Program-made: the position numbers and the translations under genes
Assembly: GCA_035645145.1 (NCBI GenBank)
Contig: DASQNC010000011.1
Coordinates: 26,756-90,755 of the forward strand
Reading direction: 5' to 3'
Source of the DNA: Azospirillaceae bacterium
Lineage (GTDB): Bacteria > Pseudomonadota > Alphaproteobacteria > Azospirillales > Azospirillaceae
DNA length: 64,000 nt
Part shown: piece by piece, positions 49,253 to 58,304 of the stretch
Layout: the number at the start of each line of letters is the position of its first letter
Position numbering within the stretch: position 1 is the stretch's first letter
The notes under the pieces: model-generated
What the model saw: only the letters and a program-made list of their open reading frames with translations
Databases searched by the model: none
Told to the model about the DNA's origin: nothing

Positions 49253-50065
49253 ATGGTGGTCCGCGTGGTGTTGGCCGGGGCGACCGGCTGGGTGGGCAAG
49301 GCATTGGTGGCGGCGATCGGCGCCGCACCGGACATGGAGCTGGTCGGCGCCGTGTCCCGGCGCGCGGCCGGTCGGGACATCGGGGTCGCCAACGGCGGGG
49401 ACCCGCTCGGTCTGATCTGTACGGCTATGTTGGAGGAGGCGTTGTCCGTGCCGTCGGATGTGGTGGTGGACTACACCAAGCCGGACGCCGTGAAGCGCCA
49501 CGCGTTGGCCGCGGTCGGCGCCGGCCGGGCGGTGGTGGTCGGCACGTCCGGCCTGACGGCGGAGGACTATGCCGAGATCGACGCGGCCGCGCGGGCCGGC
49601 GGGGTGGGCGTGATCGCCGCCGGCAACTTCTCGATCACCGCCGCATTGATGCAGCGCTTCGCACTGATGGCCGCCGCGTACGTCGCGGACGTCGAGGTGG
49701 TCGACTACGCGTCGGCCGGCAAGCCCGACGTCCCCAGCGGGACCGCGCGCGAGCTGGCCGAACGGCTGTCCGCCGCGCGCAAGCCCGCCACCTCGAAGCC
49801 GGTGGCCGATCTGTTCGGCCCGAAGGAGCTGCGCGGCGGCGCCATCGGCAGCGGCGAGGGCGGCCCCGTCCAGGTCCATTCCCTGCGCCTGCCGAGCTAC
49901 ATCCTGTCCTGCGAGGCGGTGTTCGGCGCCCCGGACGAGCGGCTGACCATCCGCCACGACGCCGGTTCGAGCGCAGCCCCCTATGTTGCCGGCACGCTGC
50001 TGGCGGTGCGCCGCGTGCGCGAGCAGGCGGGCCTGCGGCGGGGGTTGGATACGTTGCTGGAGTGA
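49253..50065 (+). CDS. DapB-like dihydrodipicolinate reductase family protein lacking catalytic histidines
   Basis: A 270-aa protein of the DapB fold: Rossmann start VVLAGATGWVGKALVAA, VVDYTKPDAV, VGTSGLTAEDY, AAGNFSITAALMQRF, and the substrate region ending KPDVPSGTA (Lys157, Asp159, Pro161-Thr164 retained). The catalytic HH pair of DapB (E. coli His159/His160, in GHHRHKVDAPSGT) aligns with Ala153-Ser154. The usual lysine-pathway reaction is therefore doubtful. It lies 72 bp after the acyl-CoA dehydrogenase gene on the same strand and probably belongs with it, so it may be an oxidoreductase for another substrate. Confidence 0.78.
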   Translation: MVVRVVLAGATGWVGKALVAAIGAAPDMELVGAVSRRAAGRDIGVANGGDPLGLICTAMLEEALSVPSDVVVDYTKPDAVKRHALAAVGAGRAVVVGTSGLTAEDYAEIDAAARAGGVGVIAAGNFSITAALMQRFALMAAAYVADVEVVDYASAGKPDVPSGTARELAERLSAARKPATSKPVADLFGPKELRGGAIGSGEGGPVQVHSLRLPSYILSCEAVFGAPDERLTIRHDAGSSAAPYVAGTLLAVRRVREQAGLRRGLDTLLE

Positions 50066-50090
50066 GAAGGAATGGACGCGGCTTGCGGCC

Positions 50091-51215
50091 TCAGGCCGGG
50101 GTCTGGAACTGCTTGCCCAGTTTCAGGCTTTGGCCCTGGTAGTTGCTGCTGATGCCCGACCCGTAGAGCTTGTCGGGGCGCGTGGTCAGGCGCTCGTACA
50201 CGAGACGGCCCACCATCTGCCCGTCCTCGATGATGAAGGGCACGTCGCGGGCGCGCACCTCCAGCACGGCACGGCTGCCCTGTCCGCCGCCTTCCGCCGT
50301 GCCGAAGCCGGGATCGAAGAAGCCCGCGTAATGGACGCGGAACTCGCCGACCAGCGCATCATAGGCCAGCATCTCGGCCGCGTGGTCGGCGGGCACGGAC
50401 ACCGCCTCCTTCGAGGCCAGAATGTAGAAATCGTTGGGGTTCAGCACGATGCCGCCGGGATGGGCGTGCACGGGATCCCAGAAGTCCGCCGGGTCGTAGT
50501 GGCCGACCAGGTCGAAGTCCACCAGACCCGCATTGCGCCGGGCCTTCCAGCCGACGATCTCGCCACCGCCCGTCCCGGCCAGATCCACCGTGAACGCCAC
50601 GCGGCCGCCCTTCACATAGTCCTGGGCCGCGTCGCCGGTGACGAGCTTGGCCTCGTCCTGCAGGCGGCGCAGCGCGGTGTCGCTGAAGCTGGCCGTGCCC
50701 TTGCGCAGGCGCAACTGGGTGAGCCGCGTGCCGGTGCGCACCTTCACCGGGAAGCTGCGGGGCGAAATCTCGGCGTAGAGCGGGCCGGAATAGCCGTCGC
50801 GGATCTGGTCGAATTCCGCGCCATGGTCGGTGATGACCCGGGCGAACACGTCAAGCCGTCCGGCCGAGCTCTTGGGGTTGGCGAGCGCGGTGACCCGGCG
50901 CTTGAGGTTCAGGCCCTCCAGCAACGGGACGATGTAGACGCAATCCTGCTCCAGGACCGCACCGGCGGTCAGGTCGATCTGGTACAGCTTGAAGGCGTCG
51001 ATCTTCTCGCGGACGGTCGCCCGCGGGCCCGGCAGGAAGCTGGCGCGCACACGGTAGGCGACTTCGCCAAGGCGAAGGTCGAGGCTGGCAGGCTGGATCT
51101 GGTCCTCGCCGATGGCTTGCAGCCCCGTGATCTGCCCGTCCGCGATGGCGGCGCGCAGCGCCTGGCTCGGCAGGACGCCTGCGGAACGTTCCGGCTCGGC
51201 AGAGGGGTGCGTCAT
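50091..51215 (-). CDS. dcd: double-length 2'-deoxycytidine-5'-triphosphate deaminase
   Basis: Makes dUTP from dCTP, feeding dTTP synthesis. At 374 aa it is about twice the E. coli Dcd length, with two related trimeric-dUTPase-like halves: QIQPASLDLRLGEVAYRVRA and ALANPKSSAGRLDVFARVIT in the first, GIVLNPNDFYILASKEAVSV and YAGFFDPGFG in the second. This long form is common in alphaproteobacteria. The convergent dapB-like gene ends 25 bp away. Its 298-bp upstream region has a 32-bp palindrome and DnaA boxes. Confidence 0.88.
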   Translation of the reverse strand: MTHPSAEPERSAGVLPSQALRAAIADGQITGLQAIGEDQIQPASLDLRLGEVAYRVRASFLPGPRATVREKIDAFKLYQIDLTAGAVLEQDCVYIVPLLEGLNLKRRVTALANPKSSAGRLDVFARVITDHGAEFDQIRDGYSGPLYAEISPRSFPVKVRTGTRLTQLRLRKGTASFSDTALRRLQDEAKLVTGDAAQDYVKGGRVAFTVDLAGTGGGEIVGWKARRNAGLVDFDLVGHYDPADFWDPVHAHPGGIVLNPNDFYILASKEAVSVPADHAAEMLAYDALVGEFRVHYAGFFDPGFGTAEGGGQGSRAVLEVRARDVPFIIEDGQMVGRLVYERLTTRPDKLYGSGISSNYQGQSLKLGKQFQTPA

Positions 51216-51296
51216 CGGTCAATGTCCAGATTTCATACGGGCGGCCGGCGCGCGGCGGCCGCGACTGTACCAACCCGCGCGGTTGCTTCAACCGTT

Positions 51297-51328
51297 GCGT
51301 CAACCACGGCGGCCGCCGTGGTTGACGC
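51297..51328. promoter_or_regulatory. 32-bp perfect palindrome upstream of dcd
   Basis: Sixteen-base arms beginning GCGTCAACCACGGCGG meet with no loop, 82-113 bp upstream of the dcd start. GTCAACC/GGTTGAC ends are echoed by GGTTGCTTCAACC at 51281-51293. A perfect palindrome without T-run suggests a dimeric regulator operator, though it can also form a strong RNA hairpin in the dcd leader. Confidence 0.6.
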
Positions 51329-51394
51329 CGTGGAAACAACCGGCACGTCGGCCACCGGTCCGCAGCTTTCCATTCCGGCGAAGGATCCCATGAT

Positions 51395-51465
51395 CTATCC
51401 ACAGGAAGGTGGATAAAAATCGATTGGGGTAGGGGAGTCGGGCGCGGTTATTCACCTTATCCACA
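51395..51465. promoter_or_regulatory. cluster of DnaA-box-like sequences upstream of dcd
   Basis: An exact consensus box TTATCCACA lies at 51457-51465. CTATCCACA (51395-51403, one mismatch) and, inverted, GGTGGATAA (51408-51416, one mismatch) form a pair with TATCCAC/GTGGATA symmetry; TTATTCACC (51448-51456) is a weak fourth. The cluster lies 180-250 bp upstream of dcd and just past the SDR gene end. DnaA binding for replication-linked control of nucleotide supply, or a minor origin-like locus, are both possible. Confidence 0.6.
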
Positions 51466-51513
51466 GGGTGGGTGGGGAAAACCCACAGGACTCGGTGCCG
51501 ACACCCCGGCCGG

Positions 51514-52275
51514 TCAGGTCACCGACATGCCGTCGTCGGCGGTGATGATCGCGCCGTTGATGAACCGGGCTTCGTCCGAGGCCAGCAGCAGCAGCAGCCC
51601 GTCCAGGTCCTCCGGCTGTCCGATGCGGCGGCGGGGCAGCATTTGGATCAGCTTCCGGCCGGCTTCGGTGGTCCAGTGGTGGCGGTTGATGTCGGTCTCG
51701 ATGTAGCCGGGGCAGATGGCGTTGGTGTTGATCTCGTACCGCGCCCATTCCAATGCCATGGCGCGGGTCATCATCACCGCCGCCGCCTTGGACATGCTGT
51801 AGATGCCGATCCGGGCCACCGGCTTCACGCCCACCACCGACGCGATGTTGATGATCCGGCCCTTCACGTTGCCTTCGATCATCTGCCGGGCGACCGCCTG
51901 GGCCACGAAGAATGCGCCCTTGGTGTTGGTATCGAAGGTGCGGTCGTAGGTTTCCTCGTCCACGTCCACCAGCTTCTGCTCGCCCGAGATGCCGGAGTTG
52001 TTGACCAGGATGGAGACCGGACCCAACGCATCCCGCGCCTGCTGGACGCCGGCCCGGATGCCCGCAACGTCGGTGACGTCCATGCCGATGACGGCGGCCC
52101 GCCGGCCCATGGCCCGGATCCGTTCGGCCAGACCCTGCATCTTGTCCGTCCGCCGCGCGCACAGTGCCACGTCGGCGCCGGCTTCGGCCAACACCATGGC
52201 GAAGCGCTCGCCCAAGCCGCTGGACGCCCCTGTGACGAGGGCCACCTTGCCGTCCAGGCGTATGGTCTGGGTCAT
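51514..52275 (-). CDS. short-chain dehydrogenase/reductase
   Basis: Classical SDR, 253 aa: cofactor motif VTGASSGLGERFA, NNSG (variant of NNAG), catalytic serine in NIASVVGV, and YSMSK as the YxxxK site. C-terminal DGLLLLLASDEARFINGAII is standard. An arginine pattern after the first strand (LCARRTDKM) suggests NADP, weakly. It lies downstream of an APH-like kinase gene on the same strand (68-bp gap), which fits hydroxyacid/ketoacid metabolism with the acyl-CoA dehydrogenase nearby. Confidence 0.88.
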   Translation of the reverse strand: MTQTIRLDGKVALVTGASSGLGERFAMVLAEAGADVALCARRTDKMQGLAERIRAMGRRAAVIGMDVTDVAGIRAGVQQARDALGPVSILVNNSGISGEQKLVDVDEETYDRTFDTNTKGAFFVAQAVARQMIEGNVKGRIINIASVVGVKPVARIGIYSMSKAAAVMMTRAMALEWARYEINTNAICPGYIETDINRHHWTTEAGRKLIQMLPRRRIGQPEDLDGLLLLLASDEARFINGAIITADDGMSVT

Positions 52276-52343
52276 GCTGCCTGCTCCCCGGTTCCTGTTA
52301 TCCGGCATTCCGGTCCGGCCACGATGCCGGGCGGGCTATGGTG

Positions 52344-53411
<1,068 letters not shown>

Positions 53412-53540
53412 CCGGGCCTCCCTCCCTTGGACATTCCTTTTCTTGGGACGAAGTTTCCTCCGCCCACGCAGCCCCGGCAAGCCCCATGGCGTGGGGCGTT
53501 GGGGGCAGGGAGGAGCGGGCCGCCGGGGCGGTTGGCCGGG

Positions 53541-55241
53541 TCAGTTGGCCGGGTCGGTCGGTCCAGGCGGTTGGGGAGCGGGGGCCGTGCCATCCGGGGG
53601 CCGCAGGCGGTTGCTGCGCCGGTAGACCACATAGCGCTCCAGCTCCACCACCGGCCGGTATTCGGCGAAGGTCCTGGCGAAGGCCGGATGGCGCTTGAAA
53701 TATTCGAGGTAGTTGAAGACCTCGTTCCGGCACCGGGGCATGCCCGGCACCCGGTCCACGATCAGCACCGACGGCCGTTCCCGTGCGAAATCCTCGGCCA
53801 CGCTGTCGAAGACGAAACGTTCGCCCGCCGCCATCTCGGCGGGTTCGTTGTAGAGGGGCGCGTTCGGTTCGCACTGCGCGTAGATGCCCTGGAGCGGCCA
53901 CATGGTCTGGAACCGGATGACCGTCTCCACGCCCGCGTAGTTGACCATCGGGTAATGCGGATAGATGCCGGGCGAGAAGACCAGCACCTTGCCGTCCTTG
54001 GCATAACGCTGGACGATCTGGAGCAGTTGGTGGACCGCCGATCCGGCGAACTGCTGCTGCATGCGGAAGGGGGGATCGGCGATCACGCTCTGGGCGTAGA
54101 ACAGGCCGAGCAGGGTGCTGGCCATTACGACGCCGGGCAGCCGGCTCCGCTCGCGGGACGTGACGGCATAACGGTCCGCCAGACCCGCCAGGGTCGCGGC
54201 GAAGGCCAGGACCGCCATCGCCAGGGCGGGGTAGGTGTGATAGGGCCAGCCCTTGCCCTGGGCAACGGCCGCCAGGATCGCACCGACCCCGAACGCCACG
54301 GCCACGGGCACCAGGCGCAGCCTCGGCACCGCGAACGACGCCAGCACGGTTCCCGCAAAGGCCAGGAGCGACGTGAAGGCGACGCTTCCGGTCAAAACCT
54401 CCACCGGGCTGCTGCCGCCGATCCGGGTGTAGAACTCGAACACGAACGGCAGCACGAACCGCCAGTAGTCCGGCGTCAGGAAGGCGCCGATCAGCACATG
54501 GACCAGCAGTGCCGCGGCAATCGCCCAGGGCACCGGGTCGGTCAGGCCGATCCGCAGCGGGCGCCGGGTCAGCACATAGAGTTCCACCAGCGTGGGAATG
54601 GCCAGGAAATGCGGCTTGAGCCCGAAGCCCGTGCCGGCGGCCAAACCCACGGCGACCGCGGTTCCGAGTGGCAGGCCGTCGCCGCGGGCCCGCAGCGCCG
54701 ACGCCAGCACATAGGGGAAGGCCAGCACGACCATCACGTGTTCGCGCTGGGCGAAGCTGTTGTCCGGCGGCAGCACGGCCAGGAGGAACGGGACCAGCAG
54801 CGGCAGCAGGATCCCGCCCACCGGCTGGTCCGGGCCGGTCAGCCGCCGCAGCAGGCGGTAACTGGCGCAGGTGGATGCCGCGATGGCGGCGATCACGCAA
54901 CCGACGACCCATTGCGCGCCGAGCCCGCCGAACACCTTCGCCAGCAGTTCCGGCAGCGCATAGAGGACGAAGACCAGCGGCGTGTTGACGTCGATGATGT
55001 CCCGGTAGATCCGCGCCCCGTTCAGCCACTTCCGGGACATGTCCAGGATCGCGCCGACATCGTGGTTGATGGGCGGCCAGAAATGGCCGCACGCCCACAG
55101 CGCGGGAACCAGCAGGAACAGCCCGGTCAGGACCCGGATCACCCGCTCGGCCGAGGGCTGCCGCACGCGTGCGGTCCGGGTCGTCGGACCGGCGCCGTCG
55201 GTCACCGCGGCATCAGGGCTGGAAGATTCGGGCGGGGACAT
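53541..55241 (-). CDS. polytopic membrane protein, GT-C glycosyltransferase-like
   Basis: A 566-aa protein with about 10-12 hydrophobic segments (VLTGLFLLVPALWACGHFW, LPLLVPFLLAVLPP, GVGAILAAVAQGKG) and a C-terminal soluble domain of about 170 residues. The first periplasmic loop has NHDVGAILDMSRKW and RDIIDVNTPLVFVLYALPE, reminiscent of GT-C enzymes that use polyprenyl-phosphate sugars. No catalytic assignment is certain. AGGAA precedes ATG 55241. It is divergent from the methyltransferase-GT2-SMR-PAP2 operon, with which it probably functions. Confidence 0.7.
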   Translation of the reverse strand: MSPPESSSPDAAVTDGAGPTTRTARVRQPSAERVIRVLTGLFLLVPALWACGHFWPPINHDVGAILDMSRKWLNGARIYRDIIDVNTPLVFVLYALPELLAKVFGGLGAQWVVGCVIAAIAASTCASYRLLRRLTGPDQPVGGILLPLLVPFLLAVLPPDNSFAQREHVMVVLAFPYVLASALRARGDGLPLGTAVAVGLAAGTGFGLKPHFLAIPTLVELYVLTRRPLRIGLTDPVPWAIAAALLVHVLIGAFLTPDYWRFVLPFVFEFYTRIGGSSPVEVLTGSVAFTSLLAFAGTVLASFAVPRLRLVPVAVAFGVGAILAAVAQGKGWPYHTYPALAMAVLAFAATLAGLADRYAVTSRERSRLPGVVMASTLLGLFYAQSVIADPPFRMQQQFAGSAVHQLLQIVQRYAKDGKVLVFSPGIYPHYPMVNYAGVETVIRFQTMWPLQGIYAQCEPNAPLYNEPAEMAAGERFVFDSVAEDFARERPSVLIVDRVPGMPRCRNEVFNYLEYFKRHPAFARTFAEYRPVVELERYVVYRRSNRLRPPDGTAPAPQPPGPTDPAN

Positions 55242-55356
55242 CGTTCCTGAGTTTTGGCGCGCTTCGTCACGATCGACAAAGCGTTCCCGTGGAGAACGCG
55301 CCCGGGATTGTTCTAATCCACTTGCGACATCGGGTCCAGCAACGGATAGAAGGCCC

Positions 55357-56094
55357 ATGGAGGACACCGAATACGACCTGATGGCCGGGGTCGAGGACCG
55401 GATGTGGTGGTACCGCGCGGTCCACGCGAACCTTGTGGCCGCCCACCGGCGCCATGCGGGGCCCGGCCGCGGGCCCATTCTCGATGCGGGCTGCGGGACC
55501 GGCGGTTTCCTGGCGCATTTCGCCGGGGCGGATCCCGGCCGGCCGCTCGTCGGGTTGGACTTCCACCCGCGCGCCTGTGCCTACACGCGGCGCAAGACCG
55601 GGGCGGCCGTGGTGGCGGGCTCGATCAACGAGCTTCCGTTCGCCGACGGCTCGATGGACGCGATCTTCTCCAGCGACGTGCTGTGCCACCGCGCGGTGGA
55701 CGAGGCGAGGGCGCTGGCCGAGTTCCTGCGGTGCCTGAAGCCGGGCGGCGCGCTGGTGCTGAACCTTCCGGCCTACGAGTGGATGAAGTCGGTCCATGAC
55801 CACCGGGTCCACAATGCCCGGCGGTACACCCGTGGCGGGTTGAAGCGGACCTTGCGCGCGGCCGGGTTTGCGCGCATCCATTGCGGCTACTGGAACACCG
55901 TACTGTTCCCGTTGATGGTGCTGCGCCGCAAGCTGCTGACGTCCAGGGACGAGGCCAGCGACGTGATGGAATATCCGCCGCTGCTCAACCGTTTGTTCCT
56001 GGCGTTGACGGATCTGGAGCGGGCCGTCATGCGGACCGGTGCAAGCCTGCCGTTCGGCGGGTCGGTGCTGGCCGTGGCCGTGAAGGCCGGGTGA
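55357..56094 (+). CDS. class I SAM-dependent methyltransferase
   Basis: A 245-aa methyltransferase: ILDAGCGTGGFLAHFAG (SAM site) near residue 47, LPFADGSMDAIFSSDVLCH and LKPGGALVLNLPAYEWM downstream. N-terminal EDTEYDLMAGVEDRMWWYRA is shared with methyltransferases found in polyprenyl-glycosyltransferase clusters. Substrate unknown, probably a sugar lipid or quinone-like acceptor. Its stop overlaps the GTG start of the next gene by 4 bp. Confidence 0.85.
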   Translation: MEDTEYDLMAGVEDRMWWYRAVHANLVAAHRRHAGPGRGPILDAGCGTGGFLAHFAGADPGRPLVGLDFHPRACAYTRRKTGAAVVAGSINELPFADGSMDAIFSSDVLCHRAVDEARALAEFLRCLKPGGALVLNLPAYEWMKSVHDHRVHNARRYTRGGLKRTLRAAGFARIHCGYWNTVLFPLMVLRRKLLTSRDEASDVMEYPPLLNRLFLALTDLERAVMRTGASLPFGGSVLAVAVKAG

Positions 56095-57086
56095 ACGTTT
56101 TCGAGGACGCCGTGACAAAGCCTTTCGCCCTGTCCATCGTCGTGCCCGTGTACAACGGGGCAAAGAGCGTCGGCGCCCTGGTGGATGCGCTTGCGGGCCT
56201 GGATGTGGAGGGCGGGCACGAGATCGTGCTCGTCAACGACGGGTCGCCCGACAACAGCCTCGAGGTGTGCCTGGAGCTGACCCGCCGCACGGACGTTCCG
56301 GTGACGCTGGTCAACCTGGCCCGGAACTTCGGCGAGCACAATGCGGTGATGGCGGGGCTCACCCACGCGCGGGGCGCCTATGTCATCACCATGGACGATG
56401 ATCTCCAGAATCCGCCGGAGGAGGTCGTCCGCCTGTTCGAGCACACCCGCCGGACCGGCCGGGACGTCGTCTACACCTATTACGCGGAAAAACAGCACGC
56501 GCTGTGGCGCAATCTCGGCAGCCGCTTCACCAACTGGTGCGCGGACCAACTGCTGGACAAGCCCAAGGGGCTGTACCTGTCCAGCTTCCGCTGCATGAGC
56601 GCCTTCGTGGTGGAACAGATCATCCGGCACGCCGGCCCGTATCCCTACATCGACGGGCTGATCATGCAGGTGACGCGCAACATCGACCGGCTGCTGGTCA
56701 AGCACCTGCCGCGCGCGGAGGGACGGTCCAACTACACGCTGCGCAAGCTGCTGCGGCTGTGGTCGGCCATGTTCCTGAACTTCTCCATCATGCCGCTGCG
56801 CATCAGCGGCCTTCTCGGCATCGGGATCGGCGCCCTGGGCGTGCTCGGATTCCTGGTCGTCCTGGTGGAGTGGATGATGGGGGTGACGCCCGAGGGGTAC
56901 GCGTCCATCGCCAGTGCGATCCTGCTGCTGTCGGGCGTGCAACTCGTCATGCTCGGGCTGGTGGGCGAGTATCTGGGGCGCTTGTTCCTGACGGTGAACC
57001 GCAAGCCCCAATTCGTCGTTCGCGACGTCCACCCGCCCGCGGATGCCGCGCGCCGGGGCGGCCGGGTGGACGTCGCGGCCCAATAA
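56091..57086 (+). CDS. family 2 glycosyltransferase, ArnC/DPM1-like
   Basis: A 331-aa GT2: cytosolic catalytic domain (LSIVVPVYNGAKSVGALVDA, IVLVNDGSPDNSLEV, ARNFGEHNAVMAGLTHARG, ITMDDDLQNPPEE with the DxD) followed by two membrane helices (about 235-300). It transfers a sugar from a nucleotide donor to a polyprenyl phosphate. GTG start overlaps the methyltransferase stop. With the SMR-type gene downstream it recalls ArnC-ArnE of the lipid A modification system. Confidence 0.88.
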   Translation: MNVFEDAVTKPFALSIVVPVYNGAKSVGALVDALAGLDVEGGHEIVLVNDGSPDNSLEVCLELTRRTDVPVTLVNLARNFGEHNAVMAGLTHARGAYVITMDDDLQNPPEEVVRLFEHTRRTGRDVVYTYYAEKQHALWRNLGSRFTNWCADQLLDKPKGLYLSSFRCMSAFVVEQIIRHAGPYPYIDGLIMQVTRNIDRLLVKHLPRAEGRSNYTLRKLLRLWSAMFLNFSIMPLRISGLLGIGIGALGVLGFLVVLVEWMMGVTPEGYASIASAILLLSGVQLVMLGLVGEYLGRLFLTVNRKPQFVVRDVHPPADAARRGGRVDVAAQ

Positions 57087-57104
57087 CCCTGCGGAGCAGG
57101 TGGA

Positions 57105-57434
57105 ATGTTCATCTTCTATGCCGCGCTCGTGGCCTCCATCGGCTTTGGTGTGGCCGGCCAGTTCCTGTTGAAGGCGGGGGCCGCGACCGAGAGCTTCGCC
57201 CAGCAACTGATCCAGCCGCCCACCATCGTGGGTCTGTCCTGCTATGCGCTGGCGGCCGGGCTGTACATGGTTGCCTTGCGGCAGATCCCGCTGTCGGTCG
57301 CCTATCCCAGCGTGTCCGCCAGCTACGTGCTGGTGGTGCTGGTGTCCGTGCTGGCACTGGGCGAAACGCTGAGTTGGGTGCAGGCCGGTGGTATCGGGTT
57401 GATCTGCCTCGGGGTTTTGATGCTGTTCGCATGA
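57105..57434 (+). CDS. SMR-type (EamA-like) small membrane protein, ArnE-like flippase subunit
   Basis: A 109-aa protein with four hydrophobic helices (FYAALVASIGFGVAGQFLLK, PTIVGLSCYALAAGLYMVAL, VAYPSVSASYVLVVLVSVLA, AGGIGLICLGVLMLF). Members of this size next to ArnC-like GT2 genes form flippases for lipid-linked sugars (ArnE/ArnF); drug export (EmrE) is the alternative. The 18-bp gap to the GT2 gene supports the flippase role. Confidence 0.78.
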   Translation: MFIFYAALVASIGFGVAGQFLLKAGAATESFAQQLIQPPTIVGLSCYALAAGLYMVALRQIPLSVAYPSVSASYVLVVLVSVLALGETLSWVQAGGIGLICLGVLMLFA

Positions 57435-57495
57435 CGCCGGGCGGACCTTCCGGCCGGCTCCCTGTTTCGGCGTCACCCCACGCAAGCGGTGTGGC

Positions 57496-58296
57496 ATGAG
57501 CGGGAGGACGGATCGGACCCACACGCCCCCCAGCGACCGCGCTTCGCCGGTCCCGAGACGAAGGGGGCGGGCGCTTCGAGCGCCACGGGCGGCCTTCCAG
57601 ACCCTGGCCGCGCGTGTCGAAATCGGCGTGCTGGCCGGCGCGCTCGCCGCCGCCGCCGCCCTGCTCGTATTCGTCTGGCTGGCTGGCGCCATCGTCGATG
57701 GCGACACCTTGGGCTTCGACCAGCGCATCCTGCGGGCGCTGCGCGCACCCGACGATCCGGCCGACCCGATCGGGCCGCTCTGGTTCGAGGAAATGGCGCG
57801 GGACGTGACGGCACTCGGCAGCACCATCGTCCTGACGCTGGTGACGTTGGGCGTCGTCGGCTTCCTGGTGATGTTGTCGAAGCGGGGGGCCGCCGTCCTG
57901 GTGTTTGCGTCGGTTTCGGGCGGGACCCTCTTGTCGTACCTGCTCAAGGCGGCTTTCGACCGTCCCCGACCGGATCTGGTGCCCCATGGGGCGACGGTCT
58001 ACACCGCCAGTTTTCCCAGCAGCCACGCCATGCTGTCGGCCGTCGTCTACCTGACGCTCGGGGCGTTGCTCGCCCGGGTGCAGCCACGCCGGCGGCTCAA
58101 GATCTACCTGCTGTGCATCCCGATCCTGACGACCGTCGCCGTCGGCCTCAGCCGGGTCTATCTGGGCGTCCACTGGCCGACGGATGTGCTGGCCGGGTGG
58201 TGCGCCGGCGCCGGATGGGCGGCGGTGTGCTGGCTGGTGGCCCTCCGTCTCCAACGCCGCGGGGCGGTGGAGCAGGAGGGCAGGCCTAGGCCCTGA
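57496..58296 (+). CDS. PAP2-superfamily membrane phosphatase
   Basis: A 266-aa membrane phosphatase with the three PAP2 blocks: KAAFDRPRPD, SFPSSHAM and SRVYLGVHWPTDVLAG. A basic N-terminal segment of about 35 residues precedes the first helix. In lipid-sugar clusters such enzymes recycle undecaprenyl diphosphate or dephosphorylate lipid A. The gene is on the same strand, 61 bp after the flippase gene, and ends 8 bp from a convergent aminotransferase gene. Confidence 0.88.
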   Translation: MSGRTDRTHTPPSDRASPVPRRRGRALRAPRAAFQTLAARVEIGVLAGALAAAAALLVFVWLAGAIVDGDTLGFDQRILRALRAPDDPADPIGPLWFEEMARDVTALGSTIVLTLVTLGVVGFLVMLSKRGAAVLVFASVSGGTLLSYLLKAAFDRPRPDLVPHGATVYTASFPSSHAMLSAVVYLTLGALLARVQPRRRLKIYLLCIPILTTVAVGLSRVYLGVHWPTDVLAGWCAGAGWAAVCWLVALRLQRRGAVEQEGRPRP

Positions 58297-58304
58297 GTTC
58301 CCGG

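Noticed and set aside
51216..51513. Chromosome replication origin
   Set aside because: DnaA boxes are few, there is no clear AT-rich unwinding region, and usual origin neighbours (dnaA, hemE, dnaN, parAB) are absent. Kept as a regulatory candidate only.
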